From: Leidyana gryllorum EB-2025a
Lineage: Eukaryota > Apicomplexa
Assembly: GCA_048772705.1 (NCBI GenBank)
Contig: JBLWGC010000051.1
Location: 186,001 to 250,000 of the forward strand
DNA: 64,000 nt
Reading direction: 5' to 3'
Within the stretch, counting starts at the first letter, position 1, and each line of letters opens with the position of its first letter. Under the pieces are notes generated by a model. It searched no databases. It had not been told where the DNA came from and worked only from the letters and a program-made list of their open reading frames with translations. Shown here piece by piece: positions 1-9,084 of this stretch. The translations under genes were made by a program, and so were the position numbers.

Positions 1-332
1 AGGCTGCTATGGAAAGACAAAGAGTGACTGAGCTTAGTCAAAGATTATTGAACGAAGCTGCTCAAAACCAGAGCATTCTGGATGAAGTACTTAAGGCTCG
101 GGTTTCGGTGGTGGAGCACATGTCCCGACTCTTCCAAGAGCTGGACGCTGCTCAGCAAGGAGCTCAGGCTGAAGCTGCTGCTTTGGAGAAGAGCCTCGAA
201 GCAAACAAAGCAACCAGGAAGTCCAATCCAGGCATGGACGAAGCTCAGAAGAAGCTCAACAAGATCAAACATGACCGATGCATTTTCTTCGGATGCATTG
301 ATGTCCATCCTCCAGATCTGTTTGAACTCTAA
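1..332 (+). CDS. C-terminal end of a coiled-coil protein (partial)
   Basis: The reading frame is open from the left edge (an ag at 1-2 may be a splice acceptor) and ends with TAA at 330-332. About 95 of its 110 residues are charged, Gln/Ala/Leu-rich heptad-like sequence typical of a long coiled coil. A short non-coiled tail ends in HPPDLFEL. The 5' part lies outside the window, so the Met at position 9 is probably internal. Its 3' end faces the minus-strand gene that stops at 382. I do not recognise the family; cytoskeletal, kinetochore or vesicle-tether proteins are all possible. Confidence 0.45.
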   Translation, partial: AAMERQRVTELSQRLLNEAAQNQSILDEVLKARVSVVEHMSRLFQELDAAQQGAQAEAAALEKSLEANKATRKSNPGMDEAQKKLNKIKHDRCIFFGCIDVHPPDLFEL

Positions 333-381
333 ATGCCCTTGTTCATTAACTGGAGATACCACAACCTAAATACTATATTCA

Positions 382-1470
382 TCAATCTTCCGCATCCCAA
401 GATGCAACCGATGCGTCACTGTCGACCTCGTCACTGCTCTCAAACCAGTTTGCTGGATCGGTAGACAACTGAGCCGGTCTATGCTTAGCCGACCCCCGGA
501 AGGCTGCCTTGATGATCTCGCAGCTTGCCTCGCTGTCGCTATCAGACTTCCCGTAATCTATGCCCTCTTCTTCTGTACGAGTAGTGATTGTATGAGTAAA
601 GCTGGCTGAAAACGGGTGTTGTCTCTTACCAGAGTAGGTGTCGCCGCGAGCTGCGGCGGGGCTATCTGGATCGTCGACGAACGATCCAGAACGAACAGGG
701 CCAATACCGTCCTTGGGACCAGTTGTGGCTGGGGGAGGTGGTGGTGATCGGCTTTGCCCAAAAGCAATGGCTGGAAGGTCCAGGTGCGCATATAAGCTGA
801 TTGGTGGCATTTCACCACTCAGTCTGAGTGCCTCATTTTCGAGGATTATTGGCTGCAGTTCGCGTAGAATAAGATCACGGCTCGACTCAACGTCCAGAGT
901 CGCGTCAGATTTGACGAGACTTGGATCTGGGCAATACAAAAAGTGCCTGTTATTTGATATATCATCAGCCATCGGATGATCCTCGGACGCCGTTGGTAAG
1001 GGGTCACGAAGCCTTCTCTTAACCCCAGTAAGTGATTGTGTTCTCACGAACTCGAAGTTGACCAGAGACGGGGGCAGCGATTGGCATTGTAGCATTAGAA
1101 CGTCTTGACGCCCATTCAGGTTGGGTCGATACGAGCGGGTCAGATATAGCCGTGGAATCTCTTTGATGGCCATATCAAAGTTTGCTCGTCTACTGGCAGC
1201 CTCAAAGGGGTCTTCAGACTTGAATATGACGGGAGCGACGTTGCAAGGGCGTGTGTTCATCCCTAGAGCGGTATCAAGCTCTTCTTCGGTCTCTCCAAGG
1301 AGGTCGTACTTCACAGGAACGCGATTCGCATAGCTGACGAATTCATTGGACGCCTCTTCCTGCCGCAATCTGGAAGCGGTGCGATAGTATTGTGCAAAAG
1401 TGGCAATTATATGACGAGGAGGCGGTGTTTCCTGAGACCAGCAAAGCTCAAGCAGCTTAACAGTAGTCAT
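382..1470 (-). CDS. Hypothetical acidic-tailed protein
   Basis: An uninterrupted 362-codon frame begins at ATG 1470. The N-terminal half (to about residue 215) looks folded, with mixed hydrophobic and charged sequence. The middle is Pro/Gly/Ser-rich (PPPPPATTGP near residue 250). The C-terminus is a Ser/Asp/Glu-rich tail ending SWDAED. No signal peptide or membrane segment is visible. The start lies only 12 bp after the stop of the TRAPPC6 gene on the same strand, so the two may share a precursor transcript. I do not recognise the family. Confidence 0.6.
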   Translation of the reverse strand: MTTVKLLELCWSQETPPPRHIIATFAQYYRTASRLRQEEASNEFVSYANRVPVKYDLLGETEEELDTALGMNTRPCNVAPVIFKSEDPFEAASRRANFDMAIKEIPRLYLTRSYRPNLNGRQDVLMLQCQSLPPSLVNFEFVRTQSLTGVKRRLRDPLPTASEDHPMADDISNNRHFLYCPDPSLVKSDATLDVESSRDLILRELQPIILENEALRLSGEMPPISLYAHLDLPAIAFGQSRSPPPPPATTGPKDGIGPVRSGSFVDDPDSPAAARGDTYSGKRQHPFSASFTHTITTRTEEEGIDYGKSDSDSEASCEIIKAAFRGSAKHRPAQLSTDPANWFESSDEVDSDASVASWDAED

Positions 1471-1482
1471 GTCAAAAAAAAG

Positions 1483-2204
1483 CTAAACCAGTACTGACAC
1501 GTGGAATGTACCTACAGCAGCATATGGTGGGCGTACAGAGCAGGCATTCTTACAGGCAGGGGGAACTTTGAGCTCTTGACTGACCACACATCGCAGTCCC
1601 AGGCCACCTAAAGCGCCTCTTACAATTCCACAGATAACAGCCGCTTGCGCGTCAGCACTTATCCGATAATTGGCTGTTCTGCCTGAGCTGAGATCTTCAA
1701 TGACCGAAGCATTGCCATCCAAGAGGGTTGGATCATATACAGGGTGTTTCTCGAGCCACGGAAGCTTCTCATCTAGTATGATGAAGCCGCCTCGTTTGTT
1801 GGTCTGTAGTCTTCCAGCCTGTTTACGGAAGAAGAACCCCCAAACCTCGCGGCATACAAACTTGAGAATATCTCGATGCTCTCGGATGCGTGGGCGATCA
1901 AGTACGAGCCTAATCGTTTGTGTGGTCTCTGAGGAAGTGACTTTAGTTACCGGTCTACAATTCGCGAACCCATATAGTAACCGCGCAGCTCGAGTTCCGC
2001 TTGAGCCTCGGCGATGTCCACCAGGGGGAGGGGTATGGAGGTTGGCTTGTGTGTTGTGGCAGCCGTCTCCTGTTGAGTGGATTCATCGTTGCTCCTGGGC
2101 AAGGTGGAGGCACGGCAGACTACCTCTACCAAAAGAGTGCGTAGATGGTGTACAACAGAGTAGGCGCATTGCTGTTGTTGAAGCGGAGCGTTTTCGGCCG
2201 CCAT
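1483..2204 (-). CDS. TRAPPC6: TRAPP complex subunit 6 (Trs33/TRAPPC6 family)
   Basis: Probable core subunit of the TRAPP vesicle-tethering complex acting at ER-Golgi membranes. The second exon reads RLVLDRPRIREHRDILKFVC, then REVWGFFFRKQAGRLQTNKR and a GGFIILDEK strand. It ends with VICGIVRGALGGLGLRC and a PAC motif. This is the Trs33 order of a KFiCKdlW helix, a KQ..LrTN..G..vL strand and a GLIRGaL.nLG segment. The ATG at 2204 opens an N-terminal helix and a GYYMGSRIV segment matching the family GxrvGxrl element. A short intron must lie between about 1944 and 1975; its exact boundaries are uncertain because several GT/AG choices keep the frame. Length (about 225 residues) is slightly above the family norm because of a polar insertion near residue 45. 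Confidence 0.85.
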
Positions 2205-2304
2205 TTTGGGTATTTGGGTGTGAAAGAATCGTCATGTGACTGGCGAGTGGCACACGCAAAGCGTGCAATCACACATTTGAAGCTATTTACCGAAGTTACA
2301 GAAA

Positions 2305-2881
2305 ATGCTGTCACCATCACCGTCTCCTAGAAGCCAGCTGGGCGGTGCCGCGCTGAAGTTCTCACCCAAGGCTATTGCTGAACGTCAGCACCACAAGGCT
2401 AGAAAGAATAGAGAAATTGCCAGAGGGGCGAAAGCTCCTGAAATGAGCAAGTCACGACAGCGTGAACTGCACAAAAGTAAGACGGTGTCAGTGTCGGGCT
2501 ATTGTTCCATGGCGACGGTTCAGACTTTCACGACGGAAGACCACAGACTCAACGGATTACAGATGACGGCGACGCGCTCTGCGTGTGTGCCACGTTTCAC
2601 GATTGCGAGAAAGTCGTAAGTAACCTGGAGCCACGAGAGCGGTTGTATGGCTTTGTCAGGCAACGCTGCATCCAAAGAATACCTGTGACTATTGTTGGGG
2701 TATCCAGAGCAAGGTGCATCCGGACGGTGCCATCTACCGGTATTACCCAGCAGACCGTGGTTGGGAAGAGATACGCAACATCGTGAGTCATATGCGATTG
2801 TGGCCTCTTTATTTCTCTTTTTAGGCTGTGCAACTTCGAAGAGAGACGGATCTGCCCGATGAATTTGGTTTAAGCAAATAG
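2305..2881 (+). CDS. Small basic Cys/His protein, unknown
   Basis: I assemble four exons at 2305-2476, 2524-2615, 2660-2782 and 2825-2881, with introns of 42-47 nt that all have GT-AG ends and keep one frame. The product is about 147 residues. Its N-terminus is Ser/Pro-rich and strongly basic (AERQHHKARKNREIARG). The C-terminal half has CVCATFHDCEK followed by CDYCWGIQSKVHPDG and RYYPADRGWEEIRN. The spaced Cys and His residues could bind a metal. The gene diverges from TRAPPC6 with 100 bp between starts. No family recognised; the splice consistency argues that it is real. Confidence 0.6.
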
Positions 2882-3009
2882 AGAGGGGTCGAATTGACCT
2901 CTGTCTGCTGAATTAATCTCCATTGAACCTAGTAGTAGCCATACAAAAATAAGTCTCCTTGAGCATTGAGCCAGTAATTTTTCCCTAACCCGTGGATTAT
3001 CCAACAAGT

Positions 3010-4787
3010 ATGCCCGAGCTTCCTTTCTCAACATTGACTTCATTCAATCGTCCGGTCGGTGCCATTAATCATAGCCGATCTGTTGTCACGGAGAGTAACA
3101 ATTTGTCTGCCACTCTGCTGGGTCGCTCGTCCAACAGCTTCGCAATGGGTACTCCTCACCCCTCTCCCATCATGGCCACAATAGGTGATCACCTCAGTTC
3201 GTGTGCTAGTAGTTGCGACGGTACTGAAGATATCACCTCCCCAACCCCCCAAAATAACGGGGTCGAAGCAGCCCCCCACTCTGAGCATGACGTGACTGAC
3301 CTGAAGGACATCGTGGAGTCAGGGCGGACCTTTTCCGACCTGTCGAACCCGGCGACCATTAGGAAAGTTTGCATGACGAAAATCCCAACTTGGGCATTGG
3401 CCGTTAAAGATGAAGATGTAAAGGTGTCTCAGATCATGGCGGGTCTGACCAACCAGCTGTTCAGAGTCCACCTCAAGAAAGAGTCTTGTCCAGGGATCAT
3501 TCCCCGTCAAGTCCTCTTTCGTGTGTACGGTTCCACTGTTGGCGATTTGTATGATTCCGCATTTGAACTTGAAGTGTTTAAAGTGCTCTCGAAGAACGAA
3601 TCAGCACCTAAATTAATTGCCGAGTTTCCGGTAAGTATCCAAGCCATCGCTGCAAGCCAATTTGATGCCTTTCTCAGGGTGGCCGGATTGAGGAGTACAT
3701 ATTGGGCCCTGCTCTATTGGTCAAGGATGCACGCAACCCGGCTGTTGCGTGCGCTGTAGCCACGATAGTGAGTATTACGCAGTGCATGATGGATAGATCA
3801 ATGCTTTTATACAGCTGGGGAAATTCCACAAGCTACAAGACCATGTGCCAGAGATCCAGAACTGGCGCTCGGAGGAAGCTTCCGTTTGGAAGAGCTTGCG
3901 TCGGTGGTCTGAGAAAGCTCTTGCTTTGTATCAAGTAGCTACGCGAACCTTAGATCAGGCCCATGAAACTGAAAGGCAGCAAAGTTGCGAGTCGGTGACT
4001 TCAACTGAGTCACTTGTGAAAGAGAAAGCCAGACGTATGAGTCAGGCTGCCAAACTAAACCTCGTCAAGAAGCTGGAACAGACGGGAATCGTTGAGATGT
4101 TTGAGGAGGCGCAGAGGTTGAAAAACCTCGTGCTTTCTCAGGACTCGCTCGACAATCCCATCACGAAAATTGCTTTCTGTCACAACGATGTTCAGGAAAA
4201 TAACATCCTTGTGGTAAGTTCAAGCTGTCCAATCAATTGCCATTATTACATAACTGCAGACGGGCACTCGTTTAAGGTTGATCGATTTTGAGTACTCTGA
4301 CTTCAACCACCCAGCTTTCGACATTGCTAACTTTCTGTGTGAAACTACCATTGACTACTGTGTCAACGGTAAGCGCACCCAAGCTACATCATCATTCTTC
4401 ACACCTATGCCGGCAGAGTTCCCCTTTTTCGCTCATGACACATCGATTGCCGCCTTCCCGAGCGAGGAGTTGATCAGACTCTTTGGATCGGTCTATCTGT
4501 CGGAGTTGCTCCAAACGTGTGTGATGCCGTCGGACAAGCGATTGGAGGCATTCGTTGCGTCCGTGTACCGCTTTGTCTTGACTAGCCACGCTGTGTGGGG
4601 TTTCTGGTCAATTATCAGGTAAGAAGAAGAAGCAAACAAGCGCAAAAGATGTGAACAAAATATGTGCAGGGCCCCTCAAGCAGCCACATCATCCGATTTC
4701 GACTTCTTGTTGTACGCTCAGAGTAGGTTCGAGGCGTACAGAACTTGGAAGTCCTTTTTGCTGACCAAAGGGTTGATCAAAGAATGA
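3010..4787 (+). CDS. Choline/ethanolamine kinase
   Basis: Phosphorylates choline or ethanolamine with ATP, the first step of the Kennedy pathway to phosphatidylcholine and phosphatidylethanolamine. Six exons: 3010-3630, 3678-3767, 3815-4213, 4260-4368, 4417-4618 and 4670-4787. Family landmarks include GGRIEEYILGPAL, LGKFHKL, the Brenner-type catalytic loop CHNDVQENNIL, and LIDFEYSDFNHPAFDIANF carrying the metal-binding Asp. A C-terminal RFEAYRTWKSF helix follows. The first about 125 residues are a Ser/Thr-rich, probably disordered extension. A GTG at 2992 is in frame, but the first ATG is at 3010. Choline and ethanolamine specificity cannot be separated from sequence alone. Confidence 0.92.
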
Positions 4788-4878
4788 GTTTTGGTTGATT
4801 TTGCCTTCGTGGAAGAATGAGTGGTGTATATCTTTAGGTGGTGTTATAAGAAACACTTGGGGGGATTATAGCACATGA

Positions 4879-6323
4879 TCATGCTAATGTTGTAGGTGAT
4901 GACGATGGCTGCTCGTCCGCTTCCTTTGTGGTTGAATCATCAGTCCCGCCACCCGGTGGCCGTGTTAATGGACCCATGAATTCAGGATAGTTAACATACA
5001 GCATTTGAGACTGCATCCAACTTGGATCACACGGCCAAAATGAGGTCAGTGAGGCCAAAGATGCAGGAAGGGATATACCGTCGTCAGCCTCGGTGGCTGT
5101 TCCGGGAGACTCCGCACTGCTCATCAACCTTGAACAACTTTCTGCAATTGTTTGACTTGTACGTTCGGTAAGTTCGGAGGGGCTGCATTGCTGCTGGCCG
5201 CCAGCCCACATGTTGTCGTCGCCTGTCCGATTGAACATGCGGTATCTTGAGGAGAGCGAAACCGGCTGTTGGTAAGGATCTGGTCCTTCCAAAGACTCTG
5301 CTTTCATTAATAGTGGATCACCTCCCGTCTTACAGCCCATGTTATCGGGCTTCATGACCAATCGACCTGGTGGTGGAGTCATGTTCGGGTACCCAAGTGG
5401 TGGTGTCCGCCAGCGTTGCCTCTCTGCCCAGTCTGAGCTGGGGAGAGGCCAGTCACTGGACCTTAACGACGAGTTCGGATACCCTCCGTGATTCATTGCT
5501 TGAAGCATTGTCATCATGTCAGGAGAATTGGGATCTAATCCCAGAGAAGAGATGTCGGGCGAACCAATTCCTCTCAGCTCACCTTGTCCCATCATCGCTC
5601 CCCCGTACATCATGGGGAAGGAAGCACCCGGTGGTAATTGGAAACGAGGTTGCATATACCCCCATGGCGTACACGCCTGACATGCGTTGCACGACTCACA
5701 AAGCACCCTTCGCTTACCATGTCCATCCCCCAGGTATGCGTGGGTGGTACTCTCCGTCGTATTTTACGATTTACCTCCCCCAGCGCTTTGCAGGTCATTG
5801 CAGGCTTGTACTTCCGCCGATTGTGTGGCGACGCGCCATTGGCATCTGCACGACCAATGCAGTCCCGTGAATCCCACGCAGGCACGTACCTCCACGCTTC
5901 CGTTGCACGCCGCCTAGCCTTTCGATTTCGGCTTGCTTCTTCACCTTGAATAGGTAAGCCTCGTGCCTCGCGACCTGCACCTCCAGTCTCTCAACAAGCC
6001 CCTTTCGGATGGGTGTGCTGACTCACGATTTCATTGCGATAAAACTTGGGATTGAAGTATTTGGTGTGACGTTGACCTTTCTCGTCTGTCCACTGAGCGG
6101 CCCATATCCCTCGACAGTTCTTATATACTCCCTTAATTTCGTTGTAGTTGAGCTCCTGGGGAGGTTGAACCAGGGACGTGGCCATCAACGGTGCATGTAC
6201 TCGCCCATCTTTGTTTAAAGCCCCATGAGTCCCCAGCTTGGGATCGAGGGAGCTAGGCATTGACGATCCAGATACTGATACTTCTTCCCACGTAGCGAGG
6301 TGCACGCGACTTAGGGGGTGCAT
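4879..6323 (-). CDS. AP2-like DNA-binding domain protein
   Basis: Exon 1 starts at ATG 6323. It carries GVYKNCRGIWAAQWTDEKG followed by a TKYFNP strand. A short intron (about 37 nt, near 6000-6036) joins this to a helix reading VARHEAYLFKVKKQAEIERL. The three-strand-plus-helix arrangement is the AP2/ERF-type fold common in alveolate transcription factors. A further exon or exons between 5600 and 5960 are unresolved. The long last exon (from about 5706 down to the stop at 4879) opens with CESCNACQAC and is then Pro/Gly/Met-rich and probably disordered. A sequence-specific transcription regulator is the best inference; the exact splice pattern is uncertain. Confidence 0.6.
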
Positions 6324-7122
6324 GTCTCCTTTCAACACCCTCCAATCAATCTCTCGTTCTCGATTTACCGAAGGCCTCAGGGCCGTCTCGCTTCACATGA
6401 CAGTACTCCAACCTCTGTAAGGAGTACTTCGATCATTAGTTCGCATATTTACACACTTCTGCGTAAAAGAGAGCTCGGAAAGTGGCAGCCAAAGTATATG
6501 GAAATGCACTGCACAGCTTATGACGCGCTCGTCAAATCAGTATGCAGCGTTCGGCTTGTTGTTGAGGCCACTCCCATCGAGATACGGCCTCCTGTCACCC
6601 TATGAGCAGGTTGCATGTAGATCGACATGCCAGCGAGCGCTCGAACACGTGTCTTACAGAGACGTTCGAGATCCACTGCCGTGTCTCAGAGACTGAATGA
6701 ACTGAAAAAGACGCTGCAGTGTGCACCAAACCATCTGCGTACGCAGCCCACTTGAGTGATGCAAAGCCTCTACACAACAGTTTCGCCTTCCCTCATTCAG
6801 TACCCAGAAACACCACTCTGCTTGTCCGCAATAACCATCACGGTCACATTGATGACCTCAACACTGCTTCACAAGAGGGTGGGTGGATCGATCAAGCGAC
6901 TGCACCACGATTAGGGGGGAGCATCTCGACGTAGCTATCTGTCGCCAAGTAACGATGAGAGTTTTTCCACAAAGTGTGGTCTGCGTATCTATGTAATGCT
7001 GGTGACGTATCTATGTCATGCTGGTGACTGAGAGGTTTCATATGAGACCTTAATGAGCAGCTCACATTCCCCGTTGTCTGAGTGACTGCCAGAAATATAA
7101 AGTACAAATTTTGTGACAGAGA
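6324..7122. other. Divergent intergenic region without a supported gene
   Basis: This 800-bp gap separates the starts of the AP2-like gene and the MPP6-like gene. The only open frames are short and show no coding character. It probably holds both promoters. A 22-bp direct tandem duplication with one mismatch lies at 6985-7028. I see no tRNA or other RNA gene. Confidence 0.5.
6985..7028. repeat. 22-bp tandem duplication in promoter region
   Basis: Two adjacent copies of a 22-bp unit beginning gtatctatg and ending ctggtgac (6985-7006 and 7007-7028) differ at one base. They lie about 95 bp upstream of the MPP6-like start codon. Confidence 0.8.
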
Positions 7123-7535
7123 ATGAGTGAACACGCGTCAGAGGCGGCTCGCAGGACTCTGAGTGCCAATGTCCAGAAGGTAAGAGAATACTTCAAGTGC
7201 AACGGGAAATGTGATGCAGCTGCGCTTCATGCAAATGACGGCCAACACGGCGAAGAAGGCAGAGTTGGGTGGGACACCCCAACGTCCAGACTGGGTACAG
7301 GATGCCACTGAGTTTGACAAGATCCGCAAGTAAGTATAGTATTAAGATGGAACTTTTAGCATCAGTTTGTAGTGATGATCTACCACGACTCTATCTGGAA
7401 GAGTGCTCATCGGAGCGGATAGGGCTCCAAATACAACATCGTCGGAGTTTCAAAAATTTCAATCCCACGGTTGACCGTTTCCAGAAACTCATCCATTCAC
7501 GAGCGAGTCGAGCTCGAAAAGAGAGCGATATATGA
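7123..7535 (+). CDS. MPHOSPH6: MPP6-like nuclear exosome cofactor
   Basis: Small basic protein of about 107 residues, likely bridging the nuclear RNA exosome to its helicase. Exons are 7123-7179, 7220-7329 and 7373-7535. Two family landmarks occur in order: an N-terminal LSANVQKLRFMQM segment like the RLSKNLLRMKFMQ of MPP6 proteins, and a C-terminal RRSFKNFNPTVDRF like the MSFRGFNPEVEKL motif that contacts the exosome. The rest is short and divergent, so identification rests on these two motifs. The stop codon overlaps the next gene's start codon (ATGA at 7532-7535). Confidence 0.72.
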
Positions 7536-8544
7536 ATCGCCGAGCACCAGGCGGGCCATTTCCCGAAGGCTGGGAGTACTTCAAGCCCGCATATAGATGT
7601 GGCGTCTTCATAGATGAGGTGCCGGCACCGCAGGGCGAGAGCAAGTCTCGAATGAAGTGCTTTAGGGCTTTGAAACTGCTCCCTTGCAAGGTTCCGTTAG
7701 ATCGAAGGTTCGACAGCAGACGTGAGGAGTTACGACAAGTACGAGAAATGATAGTGGACGACCAATCTGTGTCGACGATATCGAGCCCACGGAGCCAGCG
7801 ACAAATGGAGCGAGATCGGAGCTCCACCTGTCGATACTTTGACAGTTGGGGTATGGATGAGTTGTATGCTAAAGTAGCACAAGTTGCTCCATCTGCTCGT
7901 TTGGCAGCCGTGATCAACCTATGTGGGACTGAAAGGTACTACTCGACTTTATACAAACAGCATACCCAATCAGATACTATGAGGGGGACAGATATAGGAA
8001 CCGGGGCACTGAATACGTCTGGTGCAAAACCAGTGGAGGAGGGTGAGTGATTCGTTCATCCAGAAATTGCTACCTATATATCATTGGCTTGTGTAGTTCT
8101 CTCCCCAGGTATTCAGATATAGACCGCTTTTTCGACATCTGGTGCTGGTTGCTGGAAAGGTTCGGACGAGTCTACGAAGCGGTGGACCGAGAAGCTGCCT
8201 TGCAGAACGCTCCAGATGATATTCCAGTGGTCGCGCTACACTGCACCCACGGCGTCAATCGCACTGGATACTTTTTCGCGACGCTAGCCCTACTCTATCG
8301 GCCTTGTATGCGGGCGGAGGAAGCTATGCGCTTCTTCGGAGACGCTCGCGGCCACGAAATCAATAGAGGTAGGATTCATGGTTGAAATGACATGCATTGT
8401 TTTGCAGAGGAACTGCGCACTGCCCTTCGCGATCTCTATGACGAGGGCGACGGAGACGTTCCACACGAATTGAAAAGTCGTGTGGGGCGGTTGAGGTGTG
8501 TACTGGCTGGAGTACCATTGATAGTTGATGGGCATCAACAGTGA
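7532..8544 (+). CDS. mRNA-cap RNA 5'-triphosphatase, cysteine-phosphatase type
   Basis: Predicted to remove the gamma phosphate from nascent RNA 5' ends before capping. Exons are 7532-7935, 7974-8042, 8109-8368 and 8408-8544. The fold landmarks of metazoan/plant capping-enzyme triphosphatases and PIR1/DUSP11 are present. They are LAAVINLCGTERYY (family LxLWIDLTNTxRYY), a YVWCKTSGGG strand, and the P-loop HCTHGVNRTGYF, a CX5R site with the RNA-phosphatase THG.NRTG signature. No guanylyltransferase domain follows, so it is free-standing, or the partner is encoded elsewhere. Apicomplexan capping triphosphatases are usually the unrelated metal-dependent tunnel type. The alternative is a PIR1-like enzyme acting on other triphosphorylated RNAs. 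Confidence 0.8.
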
Positions 8545-8607
8545 TGTTGTGTCTTTCTTTTTCCCCTTTTTTTCACCCTAAAAAACTCTGACGGCTCAGT
8601 TGCTGCA

Positions 8608-9057
8608 ATGGTCCAGAGGCTCACCTACCGCACGCGGTGCACTTACAACACCGCTTCTAACAAGCAGCGGATTGTTAAGACCCCCGGTAACAAGCTCATC
8701 TACCAGCGGATCACTAAGGCCGGTTCCAAGGTCAAATGTGCTGACTGCAAGAAAGGACTCAACGGCGTCCCTGCCCTTCGTCCCCACGAGTACAAGCGCA
8801 TCAACAGATGTGAGCGCAGTGTCAGTCGTGCCTATGGCGGCAACCGCTGCCACTCTTGCGTGCGCAACCGGTAAGAAAGATGGCGTGTTGATCCTTTCAT
8901 GTTTGCTTCCGATAGTATTTTGAGGGCTTTCCTCTTCGAGGAGAAGCGCTGCGTGCAAGCCGTCCTTATGGAGAAGAAGCGTCAAAAGAAGCTCGAGACT
9001 TCCAAGGCCTCAGGCAAGACCAAGAAGTCCGCTTCCAAGAAGACCTCTAAGAAGTGA
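8608..9057 (+). CDS. RPL34: 60S ribosomal protein eL34
   Basis: Large-subunit ribosomal protein. Exons 8608-8870 and 8916-9057 encode about 134 residues with the classic start MVQRLTYRTRCTYNTASNK and PGNKLIYQ. Two zinc-ribbon Cys pairs follow (CADC and CHSC), then a Lys-rich tail ending SKKTSKK. Codon use is strongly biased to C/G-ending codons, as expected for high expression. The upstream gap ends in ctcag 7 bp before the ATG after a long pyrimidine tract. Confidence 0.97.
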
Positions 9058-9084
9058 ATGTGAATTCTTTTTCTTAGTCCCCCC
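9058..9084 (+). promoter_or_regulatory. Candidate trans-splice acceptor between eL34 and POLE
   Basis: The whole 27-bp gap between the eL34 stop and the POLE start contains a pyrimidine run ending in cttag, 8 bp before the ATG. It looks like a 3' splice site with no upstream donor inside the gap. In a lineage known for spliced-leader addition it could receive a leader exon. A cis-intron in a longer 5' UTR is the alternative. Confidence 0.4.

Noticed and set aside
1916-1990. A 22-nt ultra-short intron in TRAPPC6
   Set aside because: With that pair of splice sites the downstream frame hits a stop; alternatives of about 32-41 nt keep the frame, in line with other introns here.
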